Source: Aulostomus chinensis
Lineage: Eukaryota > Chordata > Actinopteri > Syngnathiformes > Aulostomidae
DNA length: 64,000 bases
Direction of reading: 5' to 3'
Assembly: GCA_037954235.1 (NCBI GenBank)
Contig: JBBMOA010000019.1
Coordinates: 13,538,805-13,602,804 of the forward strand
How positions within the stretch are numbered: the stretch's first letter is position 1; each line of letters starts with the position of its first letter. The position numbers and the translations under genes are program-made. Shown here in pieces: positions 36,601-50,628 of the stretch. A model generated the notes under the pieces. The model had not been told where the DNA came from, searched no databases, and saw only the letters and a program-made list of their open reading frames with translations.

Positions 36601-39600
36601 ATAATGTGAGTGTTAAGTGGGTATGACATGCCTCGCGGAGTGAATCGCGGTTGATCTCGCTGCCAACGTTTTATTTTAGCTTTATCACAACCAGGGGAGA
36701 AAGACATATTTTAGAAATATTCATGCAGTGTCAGAGTGGTATGAAGACTTGAAGGGCTGGTGGAAATAGGTTGTAAATTGTCTTTACATGCTGGTTTAAT
36801 CTCAATTAGATATTAAAATTTCATCAGTCTGCAAATGTAAGTCCATAATTATAGGATATTTAAACTCAACAACTCTGGAGGTAAATTTCCCATTCAATTA
36901 CTCCTTTGACATTTTAGAAAATAGTAATTTAAAGAGATTTACAGCAGAAACCCAGACAACCAGAAACCATAAAATATTTTTATTTGAGATAAAACATGAG
37001 AGGAAAATCCAGAATAAAGGAAAGGTTCAAGACCGTTTTCCTGATTAGAAACTAAACACCCAGTGAGACATTGCAGATAATATTTCCCACCCAATATCAG
37101 CTAACGAATATATCAACTTGATTTAGGCCAATTAAAGTTTTTAGGTTGGATTTTTTTAATCCATTACTGCCTCAAAGTTGGGAACAATTTTGCTGATCTA
37201 TTGCAATAAAAGAAAAAAATACTCAAAAGCTATTTGACCACTAGACTAGTGCTGTAAGCAAAATACCTGTTGAAGTTCTTTCTTAAAAATATACCAACTT
37301 TTTACAAAATGAGTTTATTGGCCATCGCTGTCGGAGCCAGTCTGGCAGATTGAAGTCCTTCTCTCCTCTTATGTGCATTATGGAGCTCCAGACCCGTTGC
37401 AAATTATATTCCTGACCCAGCTTTGTTCAAAACAACAGATACTTCCCCGAAAAGTTCCTTTAAATAACCAATTTACTTGGCTGGATATAATTGGATGTCC
37501 CAAGACTAAAATGCAGCAATCTTGAGAGCTCAAAATGTCCAGAGACCTCAAATTTATGTCAAATACAGTTGACATTTCTGGTGTTTTCATTGTGTGTGAT
37601 GATAAACATTAACATAAGCTTTGTGAGCAAAAATCATTGTGGCAATAATTGCAACAGCTAATCAGCTTATCAGTTATGGACATAAAAAATATTGTTTCAG
37701 TAAAAAAAAAGAAAGAAGTGGAAGTAGGAATACTACAAATGATGCTATAATGAAATATGCAGATTTTCAATGAAAAGGGGTCTATAGTGAGCCTCCAACG
37801 AGTTAAATAACACCCAATTAAATATACATATCAGCAGAAGCTAGGTCACAGAGGAAGAGACTGCATACGTCTCTGAGATGCAAAGATGCTTTATTTTGTA
37901 TCCCTCATTACACTTCTATTTTTCACCACATTTGAGAATACATCAGAGGAAAGTACAAACAATTTGCTTGGCTGCAGAGATAATTATTACATGAAACAGA
38001 GGCATCAGCCCACTCCCTTCTTCATCTAAGATGAGAAATGTGCAATAATGTATTTATTTATGTGTTGCATAACATTTAAATCCTGCTGTTAATGAAGAAA
38101 CATACTGTAATGACTCATCCAAGCTGGAGCATATGGACTGAATGTTTGGTTGATAGGCATATAAAGAAAACAATTTAAACACATTCAAATGACATAACAG
38201 ACAGTTCTGAGCAAGCGATCTGATTGGCCAAGGAGACATTTTGCTCAAACAGGGAAACAGAACACTCAGATTTAAAAAAAAAAAAGTTAAGTGGGTTAAG
38301 TTGGATGCACGTTTTTATTTTGTCTGTGGTAAAACTGCTATCAACTTATATCTAATGTTTTTGAAATGTGATTAAACTGATTTCGGGGTTGTGCAGGTTG
38401 TACAAAACAAAGTTGCACACAGGCTGAAAAAAACCCAACCGATTCTCTATTGTATCATTTCTACTCGGCACCCCGTTCACAACAAGAGTGAACTATTCTT
38501 CTTTTGAGAGTAATATATCCTAGATGTTCCCTTGTATGAGCTACATTAGCTGAGCTTCTGTCACAGACACAGCGGTTTAACGTAAAAATGCGTGTGAAGT
38601 GGCTAAATCAGTCCATGGAAACGTAACTTTAGTCAGCAGATGTCTTAGTAGCCATTCCAGTGAGCCAGGATGGGAAAGATCCATTAGCTCATGGTAATGG
38701 ACAAGGAAATGTTTTTGTTGCTCGGTCGTAGCAAACTTGCTGGAGTAGGTTTCACTACACTGAGACACGGATGCAGTTAAGTCCCCAATCAGAATGTTGC
38801 CTTTCTGCGGACAGACAAACTCATGCTTTGAGGGCATCTCCACCGCTATCTGTGCACGAGTGTGAATGAGCGAGAATGTTGTAAAGCACTTTGCTGTTAA
38901 GGTAGAAAACCATTACATCAGTGCTGTCTGTGTAGCTTTCATAAGAAAATCTGATGCTTTCAGATTGATACTTGCATTTGTAGTGAGTGGCATTCAGGGT
39001 TTGTTTACGTCGCAGCAGTGATTCTTTTCTCTTTCGGTGCCCTGTCTCTACTGGACTGGACTTTTACCAGTTCAGTTCCAGTCATACTTACTTCCAGGGA
39101 AATAGACATAAGACTCACAAAATGTCACGTATTTATTTTTTGAATTTTGGTTGCAAACTTCCCCACATTACACTCCCACAATTTGTTATTACATTTCATT
39201 TTGTTGCATAATTGAAGGTGTGCTCTAGTGGTATTTTTGTCGCAGTCAAGAACGAGGGTTCATCAACATCACTAAAACGAACCCTCTCGAGTAAAATTGC
39301 CAAAATCTAAACTGAATGGCTATCTCTTGTTTTGACATTTTTCTGCTTTATTTGCAATTATAACAGTCATTCCATCTCCGATCCAGTAGAGAAACTTGCC
39401 CGGCGGCTCCTCGACATTCTGCTGTCTCAGTGCTGAAGGCTGAAAACGTCACTGCTTCCAGTCAGACCAACCAGACTGGTTGTAGCCACATTATGATAAT
39501 TGTGGTATCTGAATGTTGTATCTCGCAGCATATCTGGAGGCAATAAGAAGCCTCAGTCATTCCTTTTTATAATAGCAGCTAGTTAAAACATACTATTTTC

Positions 39601-39728
39601 ATCTCAGTGTGTTCTGCGCAGTTTACCTGATGTGAAATCATCTATTTGGCAGAGAAATTTGGTTCTGTTACTCTGTTGTGGATGTGTGGACGTGGACTAA
39701 ATTGAAGGAGTTTGCTGAAGTTTTTTTG

Positions 39729-39796
39729 TTGTGTGTGTGTGTGTGTGTGTGGGGGGGGTTGTGTGTGTGGGTGTGTATGTGTGTTGGGGGGGGGGG
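39729..39796. repeat. (TG)n with two poly-G runs
   Basis: A TG array (39729-39751), G9, a second TG stretch and G11 (39786-39796), in upstream non-coding DNA. Confidence 0.95.
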
Positions 39797-40241
39797 CTAG
39801 AGAGTCAGCACCAGATTAATAAGGAGCTTTTATTTAAGCTTGTAATCATGCAAAGTGACTCAAGTGAAACCCCAGATCAAATGTTGATTCAGTGATCAAA
39901 ACATAAAACAGGTCAAATCTGCATCGTCATCCACTACACGTGCCTGTTTAAAATTCACTTTGACAAGATGTTCAAACATTCACAGGCCTAAACACACACA
40001 GTACCAGAAGACAAGGTGCAAAGAACATTCATTAATGTTAATGAATATATTAGGCGTTCATTAAGACGCTAGCAGATGTCAAACAACGTCATCACGATCA
40101 AACAACTCCCCACTAAGACACGTGACAGCATTCTCATCCCACCCGTCTGAATGCCATGATGTGATGGTGCAGAAAACAGCTGACAGTATTGACTCTTCTC
40201 CAGATTTTTAACCTCAGTGATGCAAGTGCTTCAGTCAGTGT

Positions 40242-40311
<70 letters not shown>
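40242..40311. repeat. (AC)35 microsatellite
   Basis: The longest uninterrupted AC array in the window, 70 bases. Confidence 0.98.
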
Positions 40312-40314
<3 letters not shown>

Positions 40315-41038
40315 CAGGTGTCTCTATATGGAGATTTGCACCCTCTGATGGCAGATTGTGCAGGGCGAAGAGAAAAAAAATCCCGGTGTTCAAAGCAAAC
40401 TCACAGAAAAGACTATTTACCATATTGACTTGATTTTTTGGACCTGTAGCTTTTGTTTTTCATGAATATTCAAGATTGTAACTTTAAAGTTCAAAAACTT
40501 AGGAAAATCATAACAGGTTCATATTGAAAGTTACTTGAATCAAAGTAAAAACTCTCTCGGGGGTGTGCTCTTTTTTCCATAACTTAAACATTTAGACAAG
40601 TTATCAACATAGAGTATGCAAAGAAATGCTTTAATTTGCAGCAATAGCTCTATAATTACCTATATAGATGGAGTATCCTACTTAATGAAGTCAATATTAC
40701 AACATAAACATCGTAATTCAGCACTTTATTAATATACTTTTTTGTTATTCTGTGCCGGTACCATCACTCCGTTCAGCACCAGTGTGGTGAAGCGGGGATG
40801 AGTCTTAGAAACTGTTCTTTTTCTTTCTCTTAATATTCTGAAAGGTTCTGGCATTTATACAAGTACTTCATGTGTTCCTCCAGGGACTTTAGAGTGTTGT
40901 TAACTGTCTTTAGCCTCCTAGTGTGCATGAACTTCACTGTAATTGTCCCAAATAACATTTACTTTGTTAGGAGGACTTATCAGTATCACCCTGGACAGTA
41001 AATCCATTAAGATAACGGATTTGTTGTAAGTAATCAAT

Positions 41039-41041
<3 letters not shown>

Positions 41042-41089
<48 letters not shown>

Positions 41090-41109
41090 GTGTGTGTGTG
41101 AGTGTGTGT
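41042..41109. repeat. (GT)n microsatellite
   Basis: About 68 bases of GT repeat with single CG and AG interruptions near the right end. Confidence 0.97.
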
Positions 41110-44100
41110 ATTTTTACATACTTGTATCTCAGCTGGTTGAATGCGTCTCGTTTTACCTCCACATCTGTCTCTTCTCCCTCCTTCCAGGTCCAATTTGACT
41201 GTCACAGACTCTCAGACTTTGATGTGCGAGCAAGTCCACGAAGCTCAAATCCACAGTGGAAACACACAAGGGCAGACTTGTTAAGGCCTCCATACACACT
41301 TTCTTTGACTAGAAATTTGCTTGAGGATGCAATCCATAATTCATGTGATTGTGTCTTTTAAGATGGGAATGTCAGAAAGAGCTCAAAGGTGCGAAAAATA
41401 AATAAACATTAAAAAAAGACAAAGCTGGCAAGTCCTGCGTATAGATGTGGACATGAGCAATTTGACAGCATTTTATTATTTAATTTTTGTTTTTTATGTT
41501 TGTTTTTACCATGCTAGGGTTGTATAGAGCCACCGTGAGTTGGATATCAGTGGAAAGTCTCCACTGTCCAATCATATTTTGCACTCAAACTCAAAACAGG
41601 ATGAATAAGAAGAATCAACTAAAATTCCACAAGTGAAAATTCTAATATGGCCAGTATAATGGAATATGAAGGTAAACCCCATCAGCCTTAGCTGTTGTCA
41701 TGTTTTATGCTAATTCAAAAATGTGTGCAACACGCTAACAGGACCAGAATTCCAACATTAGCTCATGCTACTGTTTGAATCCATTGGTTGCCAATCTCAC
41801 TGTTGATGATATTCTTATATAATATTAAATCAAAAAGTAGGTTATGACATATCCATTTTGAAGTGTTTATTTGTCCAATACCAGTTTTCCATAAGCATTA
41901 AATACTTTCCAGCCACCTCCAGTTACCTTCTAACTGTTTCAAGTTGTGTCGCTGTTGATATCTTTGACTTTTAACATGAAGCTGCTAAGTTTATGCTGTA
42001 GCTAATTTTGAATTGAGGGGCCATTTGTTGTGAGGCGATAAACACAACAGGATAATGAAATTAATAAATCAACACAGCTTCATTTGAAACGTAGCTGGCA
42101 TGAGCAAGATTAGCTAACTAGCTAAAGTTAACGAGGTAAGGAGCCAGCGTCTGGACTCTACCCCTGCGCACTGGTACCTTGCCATACCTTATTGTTGATA
42201 TTGCTCTTTTGAATGTCACTCGTTTTTCTGAAAATAAGTGACAGATTAACTGAAAATATGTATCATTACCCCGAGACAGCACCTCTCTATATCAGTGTTA
42301 GATTAGAGTGCATTTAATTTGTAGAAATTTATGAGATGTATGTGCACTCTAGGTTCTGTAGGAGTTCGGCCATGTTGTCAAAGACAGTTGAAGATACTGA
42401 ACACAAAAGAAGTTACATCACTTTGTTTGGCAAAAGAAGCAAGCATCCCTTGTATCTTTGTTAATCTGCCTCATCCTCCGTGCTTCTCAGTGTTTGACAG
42501 TATTCACTGAATACATGAATAGATTGTATCATGTCAGTAGTCGTTGTCTCATTTGAGAATTAAATGAGTTGATTTAAATACGTAATTTCAATATTTTTTT
42601 GATAAAACACATTTTAATTAAATGTTGATACCCTATAATTAAGAGTTCAAATTGAAGTTTTGATTAGACTGTGATTTTTGTAGCCTGTTAGATTGTTCTG
42701 TTCTACTTAGTGATTTGATGATGATTAATGGGGCATATGGGCTGGGGCAAAAATCTGGTTTCTGTCACTCTGTGACCTCAATCTGGTTATGAAAAATAGC
42801 CCAATAAGTGTCTCTTTATACGATTCATTCCTTGAAAAAAAAAAACTTCATCCACTTCAATTTCAAAAAATATGCTCAAGTTGTATGACGCAGCGACACC
42901 GAGGCTCTACACGTGCAAGAAATAAAACTTTAGTACAAACAAATGAGTACTTCAATGCAAAACAACAACAGAAATAGCTTCATAGTTTTGATAAAATTTA
43001 ACGTTACATTTTTACAAGAGAGCTTAAATCATGTGGTCAAGAATAGTGAGGTTTCCGCCCTTTAAGTTATCACCAAATCAATCAAATTACTTCTTCTAAT
43101 TGGATTTATTTCACTAAAATAAATTATTCATCACAAGTTACACATGAAATAAGAACAAGGGAGGTTTCTGTTCTACCACAATGACAGTCATGTTTAATTC
43201 ATAGCTCTCCCTCCAACTGCTTGTTTTCACACAAGATGGAATACACTCTCGTCTCCCAGTGTTTTGTGCTGAGAGGTTCTGTGCGTGTAAAATGCATATT
43301 GATCTCGAGATGCATGTGTGATTAGTAGCAACATTACGATTAGAGCCTTGATTAAATCTGTAGTCACTAACAGCCGAGGGAAGGATAATGAAATCTGATA
43401 TCCCGTAAAAGAGGGCTCCATGCAGACAAGCAACATTACCGGTATAACAGAGATGAATGTCTGGAGGTTCAACAGAAATAGGACAGTGAGGTGAGAGAGG
43501 CCAAGAGGTGGTGTGCGCCAAAGATACGCACTTCTCCTTCATCCATGTTAATCAGATGGAGTGGGATCCAGATGGGTCCTCCTGCCCAGAGGCTCTGTGA
43601 CGGTTGTGTCCCACACTGCGAGCGTTCTCTTGTGCTGTGCCTGCGGGTCTTCAACACCTGCCTTTGATTAAATCTGTAACTTCTCAGCCTCCATATCCTC
43701 ACATAATTAAAAAGAAAACAACAACTCCTGCCTGTTCTGACCACGGGTCATCACAGCCTTCTGTGTGTGATATTAGCGTGTACACTTGTAGGCTGCAGGT
43801 GCAGCAGGGTATTATTCAAATCTTGTGTACAGTAAAGCCACTCACAACGATATCCAACTGCAGAAATGCCTGTACTTTTTAACTCTTAACTGTTATCTTT
43901 CGCCATTTGTTTTTTTTTTCTACTTAACCTACAGTAACTGACTTTAAACATCGTGTTGATACTTCATGAACTGGTGAGCTGTAAGTACACAGGTGCACGA
44001 CTCTACTGAGGTGAACTTAGAGACAGATTTCCTGCTCGTTCCATGTCCAAACATCAAAATTGGCCAAAGTTTGCAACAGTAACACTGTTCAACAAAAACA

Positions 44101-44494
44101 CAGATCGCCAATTCTGAGATGGAACTTGTCAACCCACTCGGAGGAGGACATGTCATTTCCAGTAATCTGCCGCAAAACATAGTAGATTCACCCTTAGCCC
44201 GTCTCAAACACTCCACCCAGTTTGGTGAAATTTTCTCTCAAGTAATCCTGCAAACAAATATTATCACTGATCACATTATGTTCCTGGTGGAGGTAAAAAA
44301 ATCAATAATATACATATGTTTGTGGAACGTGCGCTCACGCTTTCTGTTCACAGTGTTGACTCACTGCAAGTGAGCGCAGTTGTTGCAGTTTTGATTCATA
44401 GTTATAAATGACCAACTCGTAGTGACAAAACAGAATCAAATACCTGCAGCGAGTGAACGCACCATCCCAGCCTACCTCGCATAGATTTATTGCT

Positions 44495-45050
44495 ATGCAT
44501 TCAATCAATCAGACTCTATTTCTACAGCACTTTTCATACAAATACAATGTAACAAAAAGTGCTTCACAGACTAGTGCGTGCACACACACACACACACACA
44601 CGCGCGCGCGCACACAGAGAAGTTGTAGCTTTTAAGATAAGATTACTCATTGAACTGAACCGAGGGATGCTATCTTTGGTCAGAAAACATGGGTGGTAGA
44701 ACAGAACATGATATTAAAGGGGAAAAATCAGTCAAACAGGAACAATAGAAAGGAAATTAATGAATAGATAAGAGCATAAGGTAATAAATAAATATTACAA
44801 TGAACTTTGGTGCCCTCAGGTCTTCAGGCAGGCAGTTCCACAAATGTGGACCATAGTAAGAAAATGATACCTCGCCTTAGGCTTTTGTTCTAACTTTGGG
44901 GATAATTAAAAGGCCACTGCTGGTGGACACGAGGGTCCTGGAGGGTCTGTAAGTTAAACACAAATCTGGTGAATAGCTTGAAGTAAGACTCTTCACCAAT
45001 AAAAGCATCTTTAAATCAATTCTGAAGCAGACGGGAAGCCAATAATACAA
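44495..45050. repeat. Dispersed teleost-type repeat (about 550 bp), family not named
   Basis: The left part (AATCAATCAGACTCTATTTC, ACAGCACTTTTCATACAAAT, AAAAAGTGCTTCACAG) and the right part (CAGTTCCACAAATGTGG, TTTTGTTCTAACTTTGGGG, AATAAAAGCATCTTTAAATC, AATTCTGAAGCAGACGGGAA) match, in order, a repeat I recall from many fish genomes. A (CA)n-(CG)n microsatellite has grown near the left part (44575-44616). No coding capacity is seen. Confidence 0.5.
44575..44616. repeat. (CA)n-(CG)n microsatellite
   Basis: CA repeats (44581-44600) run into a CG block (44601-44610), an alternating purine-pyrimidine tract with Z-DNA potential, inside the 44.5-45.05 kb dispersed repeat. Confidence 0.95.
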
Positions 45051-45290
45051 TACATTAATGTCAATGTGCTACAGATTCAAGTGCTGCAGGTATACAGTGA
45101 GGTTAGTTGAAAGCTGTGGACGCAGGTGCCAGCATGGGTGCTTTGAGCATAGGATTCATACTCGCGGGGTGAGAGCATCACATGATGAGCCGGGATTGTT
45201 GTTATTTGACTGTGTGAGATGCTTTACTTCCAACAAGTGAGTGTCTGATATCATTGCGCCTACCTGTTGCCCATATAACAGCACCCCCCA

Positions 45291-45319
45291 CTCTCTCTCT
45301 CTCACTCTCTCTCTCTCTC
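45291..45319. repeat. (CT)n microsatellite
   Basis: About 29 bases of CT repeat with one CAC interruption. Confidence 0.95.
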
Positions 45320-48300
45320 CAAATATGTGGGTGTAGGGTGGTGACTTGGCCTCATTTCTCCAATGTTAATAAGTGTCAGCCCAGGAAAGGGCTTGCCGAC
45401 TCTCCCACAGTTCTGCTGTGCTGTGACCTTGACAGATAATAAAGAGCTGCACCACAGGGGATGTAGCCAAGTAATGCATCATGGAACTAATGTTCTAATC
45501 ATTGTTCTGTCCTGCTTTTTCTCTTCATTCCACTTTTCATCCAACAGTTTCTTATTAGCAACTCATCAAACTCATGACACTTGGAAGGTAGCCCCCAAAA
45601 GAATGCTGTAGATTTCCTTCAAGCATCAGTTTCTCCCCAAATATCACCCTCTAGATATTTCACTTCTCAACGTGTATCACCTTCCCAAGTGAAAACAAAC
45701 AAGCACAGGACACAGGAAGCATCAGCGCTCAGTGTTACTCTCCTAGGGTTATATTGTCATGGTTACCTCATAACTCCCAGTGATGTTACAAATGTCTATC
45801 ACAACTAAGAGTTCTTATCCTAGTTTGATGTAATGAACCACTGACCAATCATCAGCTACCTGTCAGGCTCTTTAGTTATCATGTGGGAAACACTTGTTCT
45901 CGCACAAAGGAACCTTCGAATATCAAGAGATTTTGTTTCAAGTAGGAATTTTAATTTGCAAGACACAGTTTTTACTTAATTTCTCAGAGAAAGAAAAGAA
46001 CATTGATTCAAAAACATGTATATTTTATGCCTGTGGTTAAAAAAAAAAAGGATACAAAAAAAACCCTTTTGTCTTCAAGTTCTTTTGATTGTGCGCAAGG
46101 GCTGAGAAAATCTCCCGTCGTTAAATGTGAGGAGAACATTTTGAATGTTCCCATGAATTTGATAAATGAAACCTTAAAATAATATTGTCAACTTTCAAGG
46201 CAAAGTATGAAAAGCAATTGCTGACACAGCTTTGTCAGTGCTGTACATAATTCAGCAGGAAGACGCACAGTTTCCATTACTTCTTGTCCGTTAAAGTAAA
46301 TCTAGAACCACAGTCACGCATTGGGCTGTGACATTGAAAGTATAATGGAAAGCAATATGTACTATTGCTATGCAAGACCTTTATTCTAGACTTATAGAAA
46401 ACTGTCCTGGTAATACTTTCTGACAACTTTATGATGTATGGCTTTGGCCCAAATTCCTCCCTATTATGTTGACACTTTTAGACCATGGAGTCATGGTGGG
46501 GAGTACAATTATAGGGGGTTAAGGCAACCAAATAAATATAAAACATATTTGTGGCTATCCAACTGACTCCCACAGCACAGCTGAGTCCTCTCCACACTCC
46601 AGGCTGTGCAGCATTTATTAAAAGACCTGGACTTCTGCCAACTGGTTCTGATATTATATTGTTTCGTTCCTGGCCATTTTCAATAAAACTTTGACAGAGT
46701 GAATAAAATTATAATAATATCTACAGTAAAATAATAATCAGTGGACATTTTAAGTTTTCTCAATGTGACACCTCTTTCAAGGCTCCTCTGAAATAAGGAT
46801 ATTTCACCAGGGACGTTTATCCACCCCCGGCTACATATATTTAGCCTAAAGCTCAAGCAGATCAATGACTAACAACAGAAAAGCGATTTAAAATTTTCAT
46901 TTACCAAACCCTCAAATGCATCATCCATTATAGCTATTATCTGTGTTGATTGCTAGGACGCACTTACCATTTTTTCAAAATAGCCGGACATAAACTCACA
47001 GCCCGGAGGAGATGGAAGAATGTCACATCCACAAGTCAGGGTTAGGCTAGAATATGTAACTTTTCAGATTTCTCAAATCACCAAGAAGTCATGCAGTGTA
47101 AAAAAAAAAAAGAAAAAAGAAAAAAAAAGTTATTTTTCATCTCTTTTCAACCGATATTTCATTCTGGTACCACTGAGCATTGACTTGCAATTCCCAGTAA
47201 TCCTAAACCTTAAAATCTGTAAATCTAAAGCGAGTTGGAAAAGATCATTATGAGTCAAACCATAAAGAATATGCTGTACATGAACCATGATGAGTAAATA
47301 TGTTAATGCTTGTTTATACTGGAGGGCATTCAAAGATCAGAAAGTTTGCCTAATGCAAGATTTTTCTCCCTTTATGTTTTGTGTACATAGTTGTTGTTTT
47401 TTTAAAAAGTTGTATGTTTTATGTGTATTTGTCTGGGTTGCCTGTGCATCAGATACGTTATAAATAAAAAGCTCTTTCAAAAGTAGCATCACATTGTTGA
47501 TGAAGTTACTCGATGCTCATAATCTGCCTAAGACCATCCTTATATGGAGGATTAGTCTTTGTCAGTTGGGAGTTCATTCTTGTCTTAATCTCCTTTAAAA
47601 CCGTGCACAGCCAGTCGGTCCCAGTTATTGTTCAAGTTGCTGACCAAGTCATTACATATCTCAGTTTAGGAATAACTTTCGGCTTCTTTTGTTGTGGTTC
47701 TAGAACCAAACACAATAGGCTTGGCCCAAAATTTGAGTGAAAGTCTGTCATCATTAAGCGGCTGGCTGATGATAGAGAGCTCGCTGGCGAGTTTTGCCTG
47801 GAGGCGTCTCAGCTCCCTCTGAGGAACCAGAACGCCTGAATAAGCATGTAGAAACAGCTTCTATGCACACTTCTTATATCAGTGATATAAAACCAAAAAA
47901 ACAAAAACCAAAAAACCCACAAAAACACCAAGACCGGTGAGACGCTAATCTCCAGTCTTTGATCTGACGGATAGAACAAAGTCCAAATGCAGGTGCATCC
48001 TTTTGTCTGTTTTCTTCTTTATTTGAACAAGTTCTTCGTTTTTCCTGCCAGTGTTGATTATATGGCCTGTAGGTACAGCAATGTTTCCACAAAGCCAAGC
48101 CAGAGGGCACCCACCTGTTGAAAACAATCGAAACCTTGGGCTTCACTCAATAATGCAATTGTCTAATGCTTCCAAGACATGTTGTTATTGTTATTAATAT
48201 TTCTTTCCATCATCAACCAGAAAAACAAGCACAAAGCTATACGCAGTTATATAGGTTAGTCACGTTATTCAGAGGCTGTTGAAATTAAGAACGTGCAAAT

Positions 48301-49535
48301 TGTAGAGCCGATGCAAAGCACAGACATCCAGAGTTTCACGGCCGTCTCCGGGACTCAGGGACTGTCAAGCTTTATTTTTACACCATAAATGACGTTATCA
48401 GATCAGGATATCTCTTTGTCCAAACTGTACTTTGGTGTGTTGGAAGCAACTTGGATTGAAATTTTTGATTTGACAGTAGTTTTGGCTGGTTGGAGAGTGG
48501 TTACCAGCAGTAGAATGTCATGTGACCAGCGTGTCACTGACCCTCACAGTGAGCCTGGGAGCAAAAGGACATGTGTCTTTCATGTATGTAATGGAGAAAC
48601 CATCACCCTGCTGGACCAGGTCCAAAAAACGATGTAGAAAAACCCAGAATCCAGCACAGGTGAGATCTACCTTTCTCTATAAATACTTTTACTAACACCC
48701 TTGAATTATCTTTAAGTTACAGTCCTTGAATTTATATTTTGGGCTTAAAGAAAGTTCAAAACAAATAAAGGTTGAGGTACAAATACAACAAGTAAGTTTC
48801 CTCTTGAGTGTTCATAGCCTTTGTAATGCAATCGGGGCAGCGGTTTTAAAAATAGCTCACACGTAAAGAGCTGAGGTCATCAGATGACGTGGCTACAGGC
48901 CCTGGAGCTTGTCAGTCTTTTTATGACCAAAAACTCAGAATGTTCAAAGACAAATAATTGCTCTCTTATTTCCCACATATATGCAGCGGAAGCATGATAT
49001 TACCTGCGCCTTCATGAGTAAACACGACTAATATGAAAGGCTGCTTTAGTCATGACTCACGCTGGCACTGTCTGCAGACTGAGATTTTAGACCTATCAAC
49101 CGCTGGAGTCGAGCATGAACAATTTATGCATATATTTAGGTTTAAATATCATGAAGTGGAATGACAATGTCTCAGTTTTAGCAGTGTGTTTTTCTACTTC
49201 GAGAACGTAGTTGTTTTTGTTCTCGTGTTATGCGTGTACTTCAAGGCGTTAAGATAAATAATCTGCTCTCTTTGCTCTTGTTGAGTGTATAAACCATATT
49301 CATGTCTCTCATCTGTCTCACCGCATGACCCTAAAGGTTTATTTCCTCTGAACATCTGCACTTTTATTTTCTGTTCATATTTCTTTCAACAACACTTTTT
49401 TTTTGCTCCTTTTCCTTTGGTATAATAAAGTAAGTAGAGTAAAATGTTGATTAAACTTAAAGCTGTTGCTTCTCTGGATGACCAGTATAGTGCTGCGGCC
49501 TATTGTGTTGCCTCCCAACACAGGGGCCGCTTTTT

Positions 49536-49571
49536 TCTTCTTCTTCTTCCTCTTCTTCTTCATCTTCTTCA
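49536..49571. repeat. (CTT)n microsatellite
   Basis: Imperfect CTT trinucleotide array with CCT and CAT variants. Confidence 0.93.
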
Positions 49572-50019
49572 GTGGTGTTTTATGGCCCGTGTGATAAAGG
49601 AAGCAAGCCTTGTATTAGACAGAGGATACACCTCAGAGAACTATTTTTATTTTTCTTAAATCCAGCAAGTCTGATCCCAGAAAATAAAAAAAGAAAGAAA
49701 CGGAAATAATGATGACATAATAGGTCCCCTTTAAACTTGTTCCAGATTATTTATTCGTAGGATCCTTGTTGAGATGGGGGTTGCTCAGCTTTTGAGCTTT
49801 GAAAATATTCCATTTCCCCCTTTGATTTATCTGTTAAATTAACATTAATGGAATCATCAGAGTGGAAGTAAACAAACTTCACAGCATTTCCCCCGCAGCT
49901 GTAGAGGACTCAGCTCAGTCCACAGCTCCTCTCCCATTTATTCGCCAGATTTTATAAAGAACTACTTCCTTTAGACCCTTTTAGAGAGCAAGCATTGATC
50001 AGCCATTAACTCTGTAGTT

Positions 50020-50021
<2 letters not shown>

Positions 50022-50055
<34 letters not shown>

Positions 50056-50062
50056 TGTGTGT
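50022..50062. repeat. (TG)n microsatellite
   Basis: About 41 bases of TG repeat with one AG unit. Confidence 0.97.
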
Positions 50063-50370
50063 TTATTTTTGCATAAAATTAATAAACATAAGATTTCAAT
50101 CAAAGCAAGAGATCATTCTGCATGAAATGAACAATTCGGACAGAGTGATCTAATACTGCAGATAGAAGCTTTTGATTGTCAGTTTTGTAATAAAGATTAA
50201 AATTCTGATCATTTGTATCATGTTAGTACTGAGTGTACTAACAGCATTACATCACGAATTGTCCCACAGCTGGGATAAATATTTAATAATACACTATTTA
50301 TTGCAAATGTTTTGCATTTGTTGCTTGATAAATTATTAAGATTTTGTCTGTTCTGTCATAAGGATTATTT

Positions 50371-50388
50371 GGGGGGGGGGGGGGGGGG
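50371..50388. repeat. G18 run
   Basis: Homopolymer of 18 G, about 300 bases from the G20 run inside the neighbouring SINE. Confidence 0.97.
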
Positions 50389-50628
50389 CTGAAGCCGACC
50401 AAATCAATTTTTGTCAATTTCTTCTTCTTCCTCCTGCCTTTTTCTTTGCTTCTTTTAAACTTTTTGTAGTATAAAAACTTTTTTTTTAAATGTTCTTGTT
50501 TTACTGTTCGGGCTTGTAGCCATTTTATCTCCGCTCAGAAGTCTCCAGGGCACTAGGACCTGTCGGAGCTCAAAAGTGGGTGGGCACTACATAACAGGAG
50601 GAAAAAAAAGTATTTTAAACCGGAAACA

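Larger units (their letters stand above)
36601..44494. other. Upstream non-coding DNA, no gene recognised
   Basis: AT-rich sequence with frequent stops in all frames and no recognisable protein or RNA gene. It holds the microsatellites at 39.7, 40.2 and 41.0 kb and a short AT-rich hairpin at 40027-40046. The longest open stretches (for example on the minus strand at 43.1-43.5 kb) resemble no family I know. Confidence 0.6.
45051..50615. other. Non-coding DNA, no gene recognised
   Basis: Nothing beyond microsatellites at 45.29, 49.54, 50.02 and 50.37 kb. There are A-rich runs around 46.04, 47.1 and 47.9 kb. No recognisable exon was found. Confidence 0.6.

Noticed and set aside
41150..41360. 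Possible exon after CTCCCTCCTTCCAG at 41188
   Set aside because: The acceptor-like sequence is good, but the following stretch has no recognisable protein and no clear donor.
43138..43542. 134-codon open frame on the minus strand
   Set aside because: No family resemblance. Overlapping frames of similar length on the same strand indicate a stop-poor stretch and not a gene.
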